Positions 16,873 to 27,599 of a stretch of 64,000 bases of DNA are shown in pieces. The translations under genes were made by a program, and so were the position numbers. A model generated the notes under the pieces. The model ran no database searches. It saw nothing but the letters and a program-made list of their open reading frames with translations, and was not told the origin of the DNA. This DNA is from Limnohabitans sp. T6-20 (GTDB lineage Bacteria; Pseudomonadota; Gammaproteobacteria; Burkholderiales; Burkholderiaceae_C). Within the stretch, counting starts at the first letter, position 1. Each line of letters opens with the position of its first letter. The DNA lies in NCBI RefSeq assembly GCF_003063505.1, contig NZ_NERW01000003.1, forward strand, positions 906,228 to 970,227. The letters are read 5' to 3'.

Positions 16873-18916
16873 CGCTTTGCGTGCTGTCGTTCAAGTCGAC
16901 GGCAATCGTGAGCGGACCCGCCGCGAGCGCTTCGTCTTCTTCTGCCTCGTCGGCTTCCTGGTCGGCTGTGGCCACCGGAGCGTCCAGGTGCGCTGTCACG
17001 GTGCCATGCACATCCAGCGCCATCAAATCGACCTCGCCCAGCTTCACGCGCACACGCGCACCGCGCATCAAGCCCTGTGCGCCCATGACACTGAACATCA
17101 AAGGCAAGCTGTCGGCACGCACCAGCCAAACGCCGCCGCCCATTTCCTTGACCAGGCTGGCCTCCAACTCTTCGATGCCCTGCTGCTGCACATGGCGCAG
17201 CGTCCAATAGCGCTCCATGCTGGACTGCACGCTGTTATAGGCACTGTAGGCGGCGTCAAAGCCACTGATGATGGAAAACAGCTCAGCGTCTTTGGGCTTG
17301 AAGGGGGCGGCCAAAGCGGCTGTGGCGCCATGGCGTGCGCACGCGATGATTTGCCACTGGTTCACCAGGTCGGTGTAGCGGCGCAAGGGCGATGTGCTCC
17401 AGGCGTAGCTGGGCACGCCAATGCCCGCATGCGGCAGCGCCTTGGTGCCCATGCGCACCTTCACGCCCGGAGCCATGCTGGCTTGGCTGCGGTAAATGCC
17501 GGGTACGCCCACACTGGCCATCCACTGACCCCAGGTGCTGTTGGCCAAAATCATGGCTTCGGCCACCATCAAATCGAGCGGCGCACCGCGCTTGCGCGTG
17601 CCGATGACCACGGTTTCTTCGCCCGTGGGTGGCGTGTCGTTGCTGGGGCGATCGAGCTTGAAGCTGTAGTCCGGGCGGTTGAAGCTCTCGGGTTTGCCGC
17701 GCACCACCTCGCGCCGCGCCTTGAGGGTTTGCGCCAGACGCCAGAAAAAACCCAGCGTGGCACGGCTCACAGGCACATCGGCGTGGTCGCTTTGGTCTTC
17801 GCCTTCGAGCCATTCGCGGGTGATGCGGTCGTCCAGCTGGTCGTGGCGCAGGTTGACCAGGATCGGCACCCGCTCCAGCCGGGTTTCGGTGTTTTGCACT
17901 TCCAGCGTGTCTTCGCTGAAGGTCACATACAAAGACACTGCAGTGCAATCACGCCCCTCGATCAAGGTGTAGGCCTGCACCACGCTGTCTGGGAGCATGG
18001 TGATTTTGTAGCCCGGCATGTAAACGGTGGACAAGCGCTGACGACCCAATTGGTCGATCGCACTGCCAGGTGTCAGGGCCAGGCCCGGTGCGGCGATGTG
18101 GATGCCCACCGTGACGGTGCCGCTGCCCAGCCCCTGCAAAGACAGGGCATCGTCGATTTCGGTGGTGTGCGAATCGTCAATCGAAAAAGCCTGCACCGGG
18201 GCCAGGGGCAAGTCGTCGGTGATGGCCGGCGCTTGCAATGCCGGAAAACCCGTGCCCTTGGGGAACAGATCGAACAAAAAGCGCTGCCAATGGAAATCCC
18301 AGGCCGAAGCAATGGCCCCAGCCTTTTGCAACAGGTCCAAAGGCGCTGTCTGGCTGGCCTTGCTGGCCTCGACCACGGCTTTGTATTCGGGGGTGTTTTT
18401 GTCCGGGCGGAACAGGATTTTGTACAACTGTTCACGGATCGGCTCGGGGCAGGTGCCTGCGACCAGCTCGGCCGACCAGGCCTCGATTTGCGCCTGGACC
18501 TGCTTTTTCTTTTCGATGGCCAGCAGCGCCTGCTGCACGATTTCGGCCGGGGCTTTGCGGTAACGGCCTTTGCCACCACGCCGGAAATAATGCGGTGCTT
18601 CGTGCAAGCGCAGCAAAGCCGCCACCTGTTGTACGGTGCCCGCACCATCGCTGAAATAGTCTTTGGCCAGGTCGGCAAAACCGAATTCTTCGTCCGAGGC
18701 GAATTCGTAGGCCAGTTCCAGCTCAATGCTTTGGCTCAAGACCGCCGCTTCGCTCAGCAAGCTGGCGGGAGCTGGTTTTTCAAACTTGAGCAGCATGGCT
18801 GCCGCTTTGACTTTGACCCGTTTGCCCGAGTCGAGCTCCACTTGGGCGGAGGCCTCGGCCTCCGACAAGATGCGTCCGGCCATGAATTTGCCGGCTTCTT
18901 CAAATAATGCGTACAT
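16862..18916 (-). CDS. RNase II/R-family 3'-5' exoribonuclease
   Basis: A 684-aa RNB-domain exonuclease. The catalytic RNB motif is FSIDDSHTTEIDDALSL (about residues 243-259), where clustered aspartates bind two Mg2+. TSPLRRYTDLVNQ near residue 545 is the other family hallmark. N-terminal part about 1-230; the C-terminal S1-like region is short and ends in an acidic tail (EADEAEEDEA). It differs in length and N-terminus from both E. coli Rnb and Rnr, so I leave the symbol empty. It would degrade mRNA. First gene of the rnb-tonB-mtgA-ruvC string. Confidence 0.9.
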   Translation of the reverse strand: MYALFEEAGKFMAGRILSEAEASAQVELDSGKRVKVKAAAMLLKFEKPAPASLLSEAAVLSQSIELELAYEFASDEEFGFADLAKDYFSDGAGTVQQVAALLRLHEAPHYFRRGGKGRYRKAPAEIVQQALLAIEKKKQVQAQIEAWSAELVAGTCPEPIREQLYKILFRPDKNTPEYKAVVEASKASQTAPLDLLQKAGAIASAWDFHWQRFLFDLFPKGTGFPALQAPAITDDLPLAPVQAFSIDDSHTTEIDDALSLQGLGSGTVTVGIHIAAPGLALTPGSAIDQLGRQRLSTVYMPGYKITMLPDSVVQAYTLIEGRDCTAVSLYVTFSEDTLEVQNTETRLERVPILVNLRHDQLDDRITREWLEGEDQSDHADVPVSRATLGFFWRLAQTLKARREVVRGKPESFNRPDYSFKLDRPSNDTPPTGEETVVIGTRKRGAPLDLMVAEAMILANSTWGQWMASVGVPGIYRSQASMAPGVKVRMGTKALPHAGIGVPSYAWSTSPLRRYTDLVNQWQIIACARHGATAALAAPFKPKDAELFSIISGFDAAYSAYNSVQSSMERYWTLRHVQQQGIEELEASLVKEMGGGVWLVRADSLPLMFSVMGAQGLMRGARVRVKLGEVDLMALDVHGTVTAHLDAPVATADQEADEAEEDEALAAGPLTIAVDLNDSTQSDGA

Positions 18917-18960
18917 GGCCTGATTTTCCCATGCGGTCGGGCCTTGACGGGGGCCGGGGT

Positions 18961-19548
18961 TCAGGCCAGACGCAGAAATTCCAGGATTTCGGGCAAGTCA
19001 TCATCGAAATCGCTCAGCGCGTGGTCGCTGCCCTCTAAAAGTCGCACTTGGCCTGCCTGATGCCGGGCCAGCATTTCGCGCCAGTCCAGCACCTCATCGC
19101 CCTTGGCGATCACCGCCAGCGTTCGGGGCGTTGCGCTGGGTGGCTGCGCTTGCATGTCGGCGAGTTCTTGCACATAAGCCGCTTCAAAAAAGATTTTTTG
19201 AGCGGGGTCGTGCCACGCCGGGTGCTCGCCGATGTAGCGCGCCAGATCACGGGTGGGATGCACGGCCGGGTTGAGCAAGACCGCCGGGCAACCCAGCTCT
19301 TGGGACAGCCAGGCGGCGTAAAAGCCCCCCAAAGAAGAGCCCACGATGGCCATCTGGTCTTTGGGCCATGCCGACACGCCTTGCAGCACCATGGCCATCG
19401 CCTGCTGGGGAGAAGCAGGCAATGCGGGGCACCACCATGTCACACCGGGGTGCTGGTTTTGCACGACAGAGGCCATTTTTCGGGCCTTGACCGAGCTGGG
19501 CGAAGACCGAAAACCGTGCAGGTACAGCAGATGGGTGGTGCGCGCCAT
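18961..19548 (-). CDS. YqiA/YcfP-like alpha/beta-hydrolase esterase
   Basis: A 195-aa alpha/beta hydrolase with LLYLHGFRSSPSS at the N-terminus (oxyanion-hole HGF), the nucleophile elbow GSSLGGFYA (Ser at about residue 91), and a catalytic Asp and His expected in KGDEVLDW and GSDHALSDF. This matches the UPF0227/YqiA esterase family of unknown natural substrate. ATG 19548 overlaps the lpxC stop as TGATG; a GTG one codon earlier is also possible. It is the last gene of the dcw-side transcript. Confidence 0.88.
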   Translation of the reverse strand: MARTTHLLYLHGFRSSPSSVKARKMASVVQNQHPGVTWWCPALPASPQQAMAMVLQGVSAWPKDQMAIVGSSLGGFYAAWLSQELGCPAVLLNPAVHPTRDLARYIGEHPAWHDPAQKIFFEAAYVQELADMQAQPPSATPRTLAVIAKGDEVLDWREMLARHQAGQVRLLEGSDHALSDFDDDLPEILEFLRLA

Positions 19549-20471
19549 CACCAGGCGGGCTGCAGGGCGGCAAAGCCGCGAGGGGCTTCGGCGGCCTTGT
19601 CAAATGTCACCACCTCATAGGCGTCGGGGCGTGACAGCAACTCGCGCAGCAAGCGGTTGTTCATGGCGTGGCCCGAACGGAAGGCGCTGTAGGCGGCCAA
19701 CAAGGGTTTGCCCAAGATGTACAAATCGCCCATCGCGTCCAGAATCTTGTGTTTCACGAACTCGTCGTCGTAGCGCAGGCCGTCCGAGTTGAGCACGCGG
19801 TAGTCGTCCATCACGATGGCGTTGTCCAGGCCGCCCCCCAATGCCAGGCCATTGGCCCGCAGCATTTCCACGTCTTTGGTAAAGCCAAAGGTCCGGGCGC
19901 GGGCGATGTCACGGGCATAAACGCCTTCAGACATGTCAAACACCACCTGCTGGCCAGTGGAGTCCACCGCCGGATGATGGAAATCAATCTCGAAACTCAG
20001 TTTGTAGCCATGGTAGGGCGTCAGCCGGGCCCACTTGATGTTCTCGCCCTCGCCTTCAGACACCTCCACCGGCTTGAGCACGCGCACAAATTTTTTGGGC
20101 ACCGGCTGCTCAACCACACCGGCACTTTGCAGCAAAAACACGAACGAAGAAGCCGAACCATCGAGGATGGGCACCTCTTCGGCGGTGATGTCGACGTACA
20201 GGTTGTCGATGCCCAAACCAGCACAGGCCGACATCAGGTGCTCCACCGTCAGGACTTTGGCCTGACCCACCGAAATCGTGGAAGCCAGGCGGGTATCGGT
20301 CACCGCTTCGGCGTTGACCGGAATGTCGACCGGCTCCGGCAAGTCAATTCGGCGAAACACAATGCCCGTATCCGGTGCGGCGGGGCGCAGGGTCAGCTCG
20401 ACACGCTGACCGCTGTGCAAACCCACGCCGACGGCTTTGGTCAAGGTTTTGAGGGTGCGTTGAGCGAGCAT
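19548..20471 (-). CDS. lpxC: UDP-3-O-acyl-N-acetylglucosamine deacetylase
   Basis: Zinc enzyme for the first committed step of lipid A synthesis; its presence confirms a Gram-negative envelope. 307 aa, normal length. Zinc ligands are His in LTVEHLMSA (about residue 79) and His/Asp in [13 protein letters not shown] (about 238-242); the catalytic base Glu78 precedes the first His. N-terminal [21 protein letters not shown] is characteristic. It lies after ftsZ as in many proteobacteria, but a strong terminator and 291 bases separate the two, so it probably has its own promoter. Confidence 0.97.
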   Translation of the reverse strand: MLAQRTLKTLTKAVGVGLHSGQRVELTLRPAAPDTGIVFRRIDLPEPVDIPVNAEAVTDTRLASTISVGQAKVLTVEHLMSACAGLGIDNLYVDITAEEVPILDGSASSFVFLLQSAGVVEQPVPKKFVRVLKPVEVSEGEGENIKWARLTPYHGYKLSFEIDFHHPAVDSTGQQVVFDMSEGVYARDIARARTFGFTKDVEMLRANGLALGGGLDNAIVMDDYRVLNSDGLRYDDEFVKHKILDAMGDLYILGKPLLAAYSAFRSGHAMNNRLLRELLSRPDAYEVVTFDKAAEAPRGFAALQPAW

Positions 20472-20693
20472 GGCGGTATTTTAATTGGCGAGAGATGCGG
20501 GTGTGCGTGCAAGGAATAGTCGTGACCCCACAAAGTCATACACAGCAAATGCGCAGTCTCGGTGGCTTGCCCGGTGCTGGCGGGCGATATTGAGGCGCGA
20601 AGCGACGACGAGCCCGTCGGCACAGGGCAACACGCCGAGACGACCCAACGCCAATGCCCCTCTTCAGCGACCGCCCCGGTCATGGCCCTGCGC
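20472..20693. other. Non-coding gap between the ftsZ terminator and lpxC
   Basis: No convincing gene. Open frames here have no ribosome site and run against the local coding pattern. The gap must contain the lpxC promoter on the minus strand; a TTGCAC and a TAAAAT lie just upstream of lpxC but their spacing of 23 bases is wrong, so I do not assign one. Confidence 0.5.
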
Positions 20694-20730
20694 AAAAAGG
20701 GGTCAGACAGGCTGTCGCCCGTCTGACCCC
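20694..20730 (-). terminator. Intrinsic terminator after ftsZ
   Basis: On the minus strand a perfect 10-bp stem (GGGGTCAGAC with GTCTGACCCC) and 12-base loop is followed directly by TTTTT, 33 bases after the ftsZ stop. It should end the long dcw transcript. The GGGGTCAGAC core also resembles dispersed REP-type sequences of other proteobacteria. Confidence 0.85.
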
Positions 20731-20762
20731 AAAGCACCAGAAATAACCGTCAGATCAGCAGA

Positions 20763-21977
20763 TCAGTCTGCTTGCTTGCGCAGGAAAGCGGGGATTTCGA
20801 TGTCGTCCATGCCCGCATTGGCCATGCCGTCCACACGGGCAGCCGCGTGGGTGCGGTTGCTGCGCCAGATGGCTGGCGTGTTCATGCCGTTGGTGGCCGA
20901 TGGTGCCGCACCGTGCATCGAAGTTGCCACCGCATCCTGCCCACCCATGGTGAAAGGCACGTTGTCGGTGCCGGTGCGCAGCACCTGCAGCGGAGGGGCC
21001 GTGCGGCGTGCACCGGCTTTGGACAAGCCTGTGGCCACCACCGTGACGCGGATCTCGTCGCCCAGGCTTTCGTCGTAGGCGGTACCGTAAATCACATGCG
21101 CGTTTTCCGAAGCGTAGGCACGGATGGTGTTCATCGCCTGCTTGGACTCGGACAACTTCAAAGAACCCTTGGCAGCGCTGATCAGCACCAGCACACCCTT
21201 GGCACCCGACAAGTCCACACCTTCGAGCAGCGGGCAAGCCACGGCTTGCTCAGCCGCGATGCGGGCGCGGTCCGGGCCGCTGGCAGCGGCTGTGCCCATC
21301 ATGGCCTTGCCTGGCTCGCCCATCACGGTGCGCACGTCTTCAAAGTCGACGTTCACATGACCGGGCACATTGATGATCTCCGCGATGCCGCCCACGGCGT
21401 TTTTCAACACGTCGTTGGCATGGGCAAAAGCTTCGTCTTGCGTCATGTCTTCACCGCCGGGCAATTCCAGCAGCTTTTCGTTCAGCACCACGATCAGCGA
21501 GTCGACGTTGGCTTCGAGTTCCTGCATGCCCAGGTCGGCATTCGACATGCGGCGGCCACCTTCAAATTCGAACGGCTTGGTCACCACACCCACCGTCAGA
21601 ATACCCATCTCTTTGGCGATGCGCGCAATCACGGGCGCTGCGCCTGTGCCCGTGCCACCACCCATGCCAGCGGTGATGAACAACATGTGCGCGCCTTCGA
21701 TGGCGGCGCGGATGTCGGCTTCAGCGCTTTCGGCGGCTTCACGACCTTTTTCAGGCTTGCTGCCAGCGCCCAGACCGGTTTGACCCAACTGGATGAAGCG
21801 GTGTGCCGCGCTGCGGGCCAGGGCCTGCGCGTCGGTGTTGGCGCAGACGAATTCGACGCCCTGGACTTGGCGCTCGATCATGTGCTCGACAGCGTTGCCG
21901 CCGCCACCACCGACACCGATCACTTTGATCTGGGTGCCTTGGTTGAACTCTTCAGTTTGGATCATTTCAATGGTCAT
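20763..21977 (-). CDS. ftsZ: Cell division protein FtsZ
   Basis: Tubulin-like GTPase that forms the Z-ring. 404 aa: GTP-binding T-loop GGGTGTG at residues 106-112, the NTDAQAL and GAGSKPEKG segments upstream, the synergy-loop region in the middle, a variable linker from about residue 320, and a C-terminal peptide (DIEIPAFLRKQ) that binds FtsA and ZipA. ATG 21977 has GGAGTAG before it. A 134-base gap to ftsA may contain an extra ftsZ promoter. Confidence 0.98.
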   Translation of the reverse strand: MTIEMIQTEEFNQGTQIKVIGVGGGGGNAVEHMIERQVQGVEFVCANTDAQALARSAAHRFIQLGQTGLGAGSKPEKGREAAESAEADIRAAIEGAHMLFITAGMGGGTGTGAAPVIARIAKEMGILTVGVVTKPFEFEGGRRMSNADLGMQELEANVDSLIVVLNEKLLELPGGEDMTQDEAFAHANDVLKNAVGGIAEIINVPGHVNVDFEDVRTVMGEPGKAMMGTAAASGPDRARIAAEQAVACPLLEGVDLSGAKGVLVLISAAKGSLKLSESKQAMNTIRAYASENAHVIYGTAYDESLGDEIRVTVVATGLSKAGARRTAPPLQVLRTGTDNVPFTMGGQDAVATSMHGAAPSATNGMNTPAIWRSNRTHAAARVDGMANAGMDDIEIPAFLRKQAD

Positions 21978-22111
21978 GGTGCTACTCCTAAATTTGTTTG
22001 CAGTTGCCGAAATTTTTCTAAATACTTTTTTGTTTGAGAGGGGGTGTCAACATCGACACGGTCGTGATGCTGGTGGACTGCCTCTGGCCAGAAATCTTTT
22101 TTTCCAGTTCA

Positions 22112-23350
22112 TCAGAAGTTCCCCACAATGAAGTCTTTGAAGCGGCCAAAAGCGTTGTTCACAGAACTCTTCTTTTGGGTGACTTTGTAACCCCGCAGAC
22201 GGGCGAGGCGGGCTTCTTCGAGCAAGCCCATCACGGTCGCTGCACGGGGCTGGCTCACCATGTCGGCCAAGCCACCCGCGTATTTGGGCAGACCACGGCG
22301 GACAGGTTTGAGGAAGATGTCTTCGCCCAACTCGACCATGCCCGGCATGACCGCGCTGCCGCCCGTGAGCACGATGCCCGAGGACAACACTTCTTCGTAG
22401 CCCGACTCGCGGATGACCTGGTGCACCAGCGAGAAAATTTCTTCGATGCGTGGCTCGATTACGCCCGCCAGGGCCTGGCGGCTCAGCATCCGCGGACCCC
22501 GGTCGCCCAGGCCAGGCACTTCGACTTGCGCATCCGGGTCGGCCAGCAACTGCTTGGCGTAACCGCTTTCCACTTTGATGTCTTCGGCATCTTTGGTGGG
22601 GGTGCGCAAAGCCATGGCAATGTCGCTGGTGATCAGGTCGCCTGCGATCGGGATCACGGCGGTGTGGCGGATCGAGCCATTGGCAAAGATCGCCACATCG
22701 GTGGTGCCAGCGCCAATGTCCACACAGACCACACCGAGTTCGCGTTCGTCTTCAGACAGCACAGCCAAGCTGGACGATTGCGGGTTGAGCAGCAACTGGT
22801 CCACTTCGAGGCCGCAGCGGCGCACACATTTGATGATGTTTTCAGCAGCGCTTTGCGCACCGGTCACGATGTGCACTTTGGCTTCGAGGCGCATGCCGCT
22901 CATGCCAATCGGCTCCTTGACTTCCTGGCCGTCGATCACGAACTCTTGCGGGGCCACCAGCAACAGACGCTGATCGGTCGAGATGTTGATCGCACGGGCG
23001 GTTTCCATCACGCGGGCCACATCGGCCTGCGTCACTTCCTTGTCCTTGATGGCCACCATGCCGCTGGAGTTGATGCCGCGGATGTGGCTGCCGGTGATGC
23101 CCACGTTCACGCGGGTGATCTTGCAGTCGGCCATCAACTCGGCTTCCTTGAGGGCCTGCTGAATGCTTTGCACCGTGGCATCAATATTGACCACCACACC
23201 GCGCTTGAGGCCATTGCCGGGGGCGATGCCCAGACCCGCGATCTTGAGCTCGCCATCGGGCATGACCTCGGCCACCACCGCCATGACTTTGGAGGTGCCA
23301 ATGTCCAAGCCCACCACCAGATCTTTGTACTCTTTTGCCATATGACTCAC
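22112..23350 (-). CDS. ftsA: Cell division protein FtsA
   Basis: Actin-like membrane tether of the Z-ring, 412 aa. It begins with KDLVVGLDIGTSKVMAVVAE, the phosphate-1 loop of the actin fold; later elements are VVCVDIGAGTTDVAIF (phosphate 2) and GIVLTGGSAVMPGMVEL (adenosine motif). The C-terminal amphipathic helix (NAFGRFKDFIVGNF) inserts in the membrane. It follows ftsQ by 31 bases. Confidence 0.97.
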   Translation of the reverse strand: MSHMAKEYKDLVVGLDIGTSKVMAVVAEVMPDGELKIAGLGIAPGNGLKRGVVVNIDATVQSIQQALKEAELMADCKITRVNVGITGSHIRGINSSGMVAIKDKEVTQADVARVMETARAINISTDQRLLLVAPQEFVIDGQEVKEPIGMSGMRLEAKVHIVTGAQSAAENIIKCVRRCGLEVDQLLLNPQSSSLAVLSEDERELGVVCVDIGAGTTDVAIFANGSIRHTAVIPIAGDLITSDIAMALRTPTKDAEDIKVESGYAKQLLADPDAQVEVPGLGDRGPRMLSRQALAGVIEPRIEEIFSLVHQVIRESGYEEVLSSGIVLTGGSAVMPGMVELGEDIFLKPVRRGLPKYAGGLADMVSQPRAATVMGLLEEARLARLRGYKVTQKKSSVNNAFGRFKDFIVGNF

Positions 23351-23381
23351 CGTTTCCGTTTCATTCCTGTGCCTTGATCAC

Positions 23382-24170
23382 TCAAGGTTTTTTCTGAGCT
23401 TGCGCTTCCAGCGTGGTCACACCACGCAAGCGCAAGGCATAACCATCTTTGTGCCGCAAATCAGCCCCTGCCAAAGCAGTGGGTGTTCGCCCATAACGCG
23501 CCGTCACCTGTGAAAGCGTTCTGAAAAACACCTTCAGCTGGGCACCCACTTCTGCTTCTGTGCCACGCCCCAGCTCCAGCCATGCGCCGCTTTGCGTCAG
23601 CACGCGCCAACTGCCGCGCGGCGTCAATTCAAGCTGGTCAATGTCCATGTCCACCGCCTCAAAAAGGGGCAACAAATGGCGGTACATCTGAACAACGATG
23701 GCCGACTGGTCATCCGGGCCCTTGAGCCGAGGCAAGCGCTCGACATCCACGTCTTCGACGTTCGCCTCAAACACGCGGCTTTGCTGATTGACCATCTTGC
23801 TGGAGCCATCGTCACCCCACAGCGCCATAGGTTCATGCTCGACCAAAACGGCTCTCAAACTGTTGGGGAAATCGCGGTGCACTACTGCAGCGCGAACCCA
23901 AGGCACCGCTTCAAAGGCTTCCCGTGTGCGGTTCAAATCGATGGTGAAAAAGTTGCCACTCAATTGCGGCATCACATTGGCCCGCAAAGTGACCGCGTTG
24001 TTGCGCGTCACATCGCCCTGCACGGTGATGGCCTGAATCGAAAACACCGGATGCCGCAACAGCCACCAAGCCCCACCTGCCAGCAACAGCAACACAAACA
24101 CCACCGTCAGCGAAGCTGCCGTCATGTTCATGAGCCGAATATCCAGCGGCAAAGGCATGGCTTTTTTCAC
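23382..24170 (-). CDS. ftsQ: Cell division protein FtsQ
   Basis: Bitopic division protein linking FtsB/FtsL to the divisome. 262 aa: short cytoplasmic N-terminus, one membrane helix (about residues 20-38), POTRA domain opening with [11 protein letters not shown], then the beta domain. I chose GTG 24170, which has AGGAGG seven bases upstream and overlaps the ddlB stop as GTGA. The ATG at 24158 is four codons in and too far from that site. Confidence 0.93.
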   Translation of the reverse strand: MKKAMPLPLDIRLMNMTAASLTVVFVLLLLAGGAWWLLRHPVFSIQAITVQGDVTRNNAVTLRANVMPQLSGNFFTIDLNRTREAFEAVPWVRAAVVHRDFPNSLRAVLVEHEPMALWGDDGSSKMVNQQSRVFEANVEDVDVERLPRLKGPDDQSAIVVQMYRHLLPLFEAVDMDIDQLELTPRGSWRVLTQSGAWLELGRGTEAEVGAQLKVFFRTLSQVTARYGRTPTALAGADLRHKDGYALRLRGVTTLEAQAQKKP

Positions 24171-25132
24171 CCAAGAACCTCCTGCGCATGGTCCAACGTG
24201 GCCGAAGCCAGCAACTGGCAACACAAGGCTTCGTAGCTCAGCCCAGATGCACGGGCAGACATGGGCACCAAAGAATGCCCCGTCATGCCCGGCGACGTGT
24301 TGATTTCCAGCAGATACGGTTGGCGGGTGGCCGCATCGATCATCACGTCAATGCGCCCCCAACCGCGGCAACCCAACACCTGGTAAGCCTTGACCACCAA
24401 GGCCTCGATGGCGGCCTCTTCTGAGGCAGGCAAACCCGATGGCACCAGGTACTGGGTGTCATCGGTGAAGTATTTGTTCTGGTAATCGTAGTTTCCGGCG
24501 GGCGCCACAATCCGGATCACGGGCAAGGCACGGCTGCTCTCACCGGCACCCAGAACAGGACAGGTCACTTCGTCACCCACGATGCACTGTTCGCACAGGA
24601 TGTCAGCATCACACACACCGGCGGCAGCCAAGGCGGCAGGCAATTCTTCGGCTGTCACGACCTTGGTCACGCCAATCGACGAGCCTTCACGCGCAGGCTT
24701 GACGATCATGGGCAAACCCAAAGTCTTGATCAAGTTTTCGACCGAGACCTGCGCCAGATGTTCGCGGTGCACCAACACATAAGCCGGTGTGGGCAAGCCT
24801 TCGGCCAGCCACACGCGTTTGGTCATGGTTTTGTCCATGGCGATGCTCGAAGCCATCACGCCAGAACCCGTATAAGGAATGCCCAACAGCTCCAGCGCAC
24901 CTTGCACCGTGCCGTCTTCGCCGTATCGGCCATGCAAGGCGATGAAGCAACGGTCAAAACCATCGCGTTTCAATTCGCTCACATCCCGCTCGGCCGGATC
25001 AAACGCGTGGGCATCCACACCGCAAGCCTGCAGCGCATTCAGCACACCTTGCCCGGACATCAGGGAGACCTCGCGCTCAGCGGAACGACCACCCATGAGA
25101 ACGGCCACTTTGCCCAAATTGGAAGCGCTCAT
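24167..25132 (-). CDS. ddlB: D-alanine-D-alanine ligase
   Basis: Makes the D-Ala-D-Ala dipeptide for the peptidoglycan stem. 321 aa ATP-grasp enzyme: [17 protein letters not shown] at about 9-25, [27 protein letters not shown] at about 64-90, and the C-terminal metal site [18 protein letters not shown] 25132 overlaps the murC stop (ATGA). Confidence 0.96.
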   Translation of the reverse strand: MSASNLGKVAVLMGGRSAEREVSLMSGQGVLNALQACGVDAHAFDPAERDVSELKRDGFDRCFIALHGRYGEDGTVQGALELLGIPYTGSGVMASSIAMDKTMTKRVWLAEGLPTPAYVLVHREHLAQVSVENLIKTLGLPMIVKPAREGSSIGVTKVVTAEELPAALAAAGVCDADILCEQCIVGDEVTCPVLGAGESSRALPVIRIVAPAGNYDYQNKYFTDDTQYLVPSGLPASEEAAIEALVVKAYQVLGCRGWGRIDVMIDAATRQPYLLEINTSPGMTGHSLVPMSARASGLSYEALCCQLLASATLDHAQEVLG

Positions 25133-26538
25133 GCAGCCCCTCCCATCTCGACCACCTTGGCTGGCACCGCACCGATGGAGCCAGCGCCCATGCAAATCAC
25201 CACATCGCCGTCACGTGCATTGCTCAAAACAGCTTGCGGCATGTCCGCAATGGCATCGACAAACACCGGCTCCACCTTGCCAGCCACACGCAGTGCGCGC
25301 GCCAAGGAGCGGCCATCGGCGGCCACGATCGGGGCTTCACCAGCGGCATAGACCTCGGACAGCAAGACGCTGTCGCAACCCTGGCCAATGACCTTCACGA
25401 AATCCTCAAAGCAATCGCGCGTGCGGCTGTAGCGGTGTGGCTGGAAAGCCAACACCAGTCGGCGGCCAGGAAATGCGCCACGGGCTGCGGCCAGCGTGGC
25501 CGCCATCTCGACCGGGTGGTGACCGTAGTCATCGATCACAGTGAAATGACCTGCCCCACCGGGCACCGCGACATCGCCATAACGCTGGAAACGGCGTCCC
25601 ACGCCCTTGAAGCCCGCCAGTGCACGCTGCACCGCTGCATCCTCCACGCCCAATTCCACGGCCACCGCCACGGCCGCCAGCGCATTGAGCACGTTGTGGT
25701 TGCCAGGCAAATTCAACACCAAAGGCAGGTCAGGCAAGGTCACGCCATTGCGCCTTTGCACCGTGAAGTGCATCTGGCCATGTTCGGCGCGCACATCCAC
25801 GGCGCGCACTTGTGCGCCCTCGTTCAGGCCATAGGTCGTCACAGGCCGGGCAATGTCGTTCACGATGGACTGCACGCCGGGATCGTCAGCGCACACAATG
25901 GCGGTGCCATAAAAAGGCATGCGGTGCAAAAACTCCACGAAGGCCGACTTCAACCGTGCCAGATCATGGCCATAGGTTTCCATGTGGTCGGCATCGATGT
26001 TGGTGACCACCGCCATCACAGGCAAGAGGTTCAGGAACGAGGCGTCCGATTCATCGGCTTCCACCACGATGTAATCGCCCGTGCCCAGCTTGGCATTGGC
26101 ACCCGCGCTGTTCAGACGGCCGCCGATCACAAAGGTCGGGTCCAGGTCTGCTTCGGCCAGCACACTGGCCACCAAGCTGGTGGTGGTGGTTTTGCCGTGC
26201 GTCCCAGCAATGGCCACACCTTGTTTCATTCGCATCAGCTCGGCCAGCATCACGGCGCGGGGCACGATGGGAATGTGGCGCTCACGGGCAGCCAGCACTT
26301 CAGGGTTGTCCGCTTTCACCGCAGTAGAGGTGACCACCGCATCCGCGTCCTTGACGTTTTGAGCGCTGTGCCCCACATGCGTTTCAATGCCCAATGCGGC
26401 CAGACGCCGCAAAGTGGCACTGTCTGACAGATCAGAGCCCGAAATGGCGTAACCCAAATTGAGCAAGACCTCGGCGATGCCGCTCATGCCCGATCCGCCA
26501 ATGCCGATGAAATGGATTTTTCGAATGGCGTGTTTCAT
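25129..26538 (-). CDS. murC: UDP-N-acetylmuramate-L-alanine ligase
   Basis: Adds L-Ala to UDP-MurNAc. 469 aa Mur ligase: N-terminal [18 protein letters not shown]-loop [10 protein letters not shown] at about 110-119, [11 protein letters not shown] in the central domain, and DDYGHHPVE in the C-terminal domain. The start overlaps the murG stop by four bases. Confidence 0.97.
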   Translation of the reverse strand: MKHAIRKIHFIGIGGSGMSGIAEVLLNLGYAISGSDLSDSATLRRLAALGIETHVGHSAQNVKDADAVVTSTAVKADNPEVLAARERHIPIVPRAVMLAELMRMKQGVAIAGTHGKTTTTSLVASVLAEADLDPTFVIGGRLNSAGANAKLGTGDYIVVEADESDASFLNLLPVMAVVTNIDADHMETYGHDLARLKSAFVEFLHRMPFYGTAIVCADDPGVQSIVNDIARPVTTYGLNEGAQVRAVDVRAEHGQMHFTVQRRNGVTLPDLPLVLNLPGNHNVLNALAAVAVAVELGVEDAAVQRALAGFKGVGRRFQRYGDVAVPGGAGHFTVIDDYGHHPVEMAATLAAARGAFPGRRLVLAFQPHRYSRTRDCFEDFVKVIGQGCDSVLLSEVYAAGEAPIVAADGRSLARALRVAGKVEPVFVDAIADMPQAVLSNARDGDVVICMGAGSIGAVPAKVVEMGGAA

Positions 26539-27599
26539 GCAGCCAGCTCCTCACAAGCCATCACGACCTCCCGTGTCGCATTTGTTTTTTTCTGTTCATA
26601 AGCTTTTTGCGCACAGTCCAGCAAGTGCTCACGGGTCAAACCTGTCAAGCGCTCGGCCAGGGTCTCAGCAGTCAATTCGGCTTGAGGCACCAGCCAGCCC
26701 GCACCGTGTTGCACCAAAAACTGGGCATTGGTGGTTTGGTGGTCGTCCACCGCAAATGGAAAGGGCACAAACACGGCCGCAGCCCCCACCGCAGCCAACT
26801 CGGTCACCGTGCTGGCGCCGGAGCGGCAAATCACCAAATCGGCCTGCGCAAAAGCGGTGGCGGTGTCGTCGATGAACGGCGTCAATTCGGCCTGCACACC
26901 GGCAGCCTCGTAGTTGGCGCGCAACGCGTCAATTTGTTTGGCACCGCTTTGGTGGGTCACCACCGGGCAGATCGCAGCAGGCATCAGGGCCAGGGCCTTG
27001 GGCACGATGTCGTTCAAGGCTTTGGCTCCCAAACTGCCGCCCACCACCAAAACGCGCAAGGGACCCGTGCGGCCCGCAAAGCGTTCGGCCGGTGCCGCTT
27101 GTTCGGTGAACGCACGGCGCAGCGGATTGCCCACCCATTGCCCTGTTTTGAACACACCCGGAAAGGCAGTGAAGACCCGATCGGCCACCTTGGCCAACAA
27201 CTTGTTGGCCAGGCCTGCCACAGAGTTTTGCTCGTGCAACACGACTGGCTTGCCACAGAGGCTGGCCATCATGCCGCCCGGAAACGTGATGTAGCCGCCC
27301 AGACCCAGCACCACATCGGGCTGAACACGGCGCACCACTTGCAAGCTTTGCCAGAACGCCCGCAGCAATCGCAGCGGCAACAACGCCAGGGTGCGAATGC
27401 CTTTGCCACGCACACCCGAAAACTCGACCGACTCGAACGCGAATCCGCGCGGCGGCACCAAATCGTGCTCCATGCTGCCGGGCGCGCCCAGCCAGTGCAC
27501 GCGCCAACCAGCATCGCGCAAGGCTTCTGCCACGGCCAAGCCCGGAAAAATATGGCCACCGGTGCCACCGGCCATGACGAGGGCGCATTTCGTGCTCAT
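26535..27599 (-). CDS. murG: UDP-GlcNAc:lipid I GlcNAc transferase
   Basis: Peripheral membrane GT28 enzyme that converts lipid I to lipid II. 354 aa with the N-terminal G-loop [17 protein letters not shown], a second G-loop [10 protein letters not shown] at about 190, and the UDP-GlcNAc-binding segment [16 protein letters not shown] at about 260. It overlaps both neighbours by ATGA. Confidence 0.97.
   Translation of the reverse strand: MSTKCALVMAGGTGGHIFPGLAVAEALRDAGWRVHWLGAPGSMEHDLVPPRGFAFESVEFSGVRGKGIRTLALLPLRLLRAFWQSLQVVRRVQPDVVLGLGGYITFPGGMMASLCGKPVVLHEQNSVAGLANKLLAKVADRVFTAFPGVFKTGQWVGNPLRRAFTEQAAPAERFAGRTGPLRVLVVGGSLGAKALNDIVPKALALMPAAICPVVTHQSGAKQIDALRANYEAAGVQAELTPFIDDTATAFAQADLVICRSGASTVTELAAVGAAAVFVPFPFAVDDHQTTNAQFLVQHGAGWLVPQAELTAETLAERLTGLTREHLLDCAQKAYEQKKTNATREVVMACEELAA

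Noticed and set aside
16799..18907. 702-codon plus-strand frame
   Set aside because: Antisense to the RNB exonuclease, which has clear catalytic motifs; no ribosome site or family.
20441..20737. 98-codon minus-strand frame upstream of lpxC
   Set aside because: It includes the ftsZ terminator stem and overlaps the lpxC start; no ribosome site.
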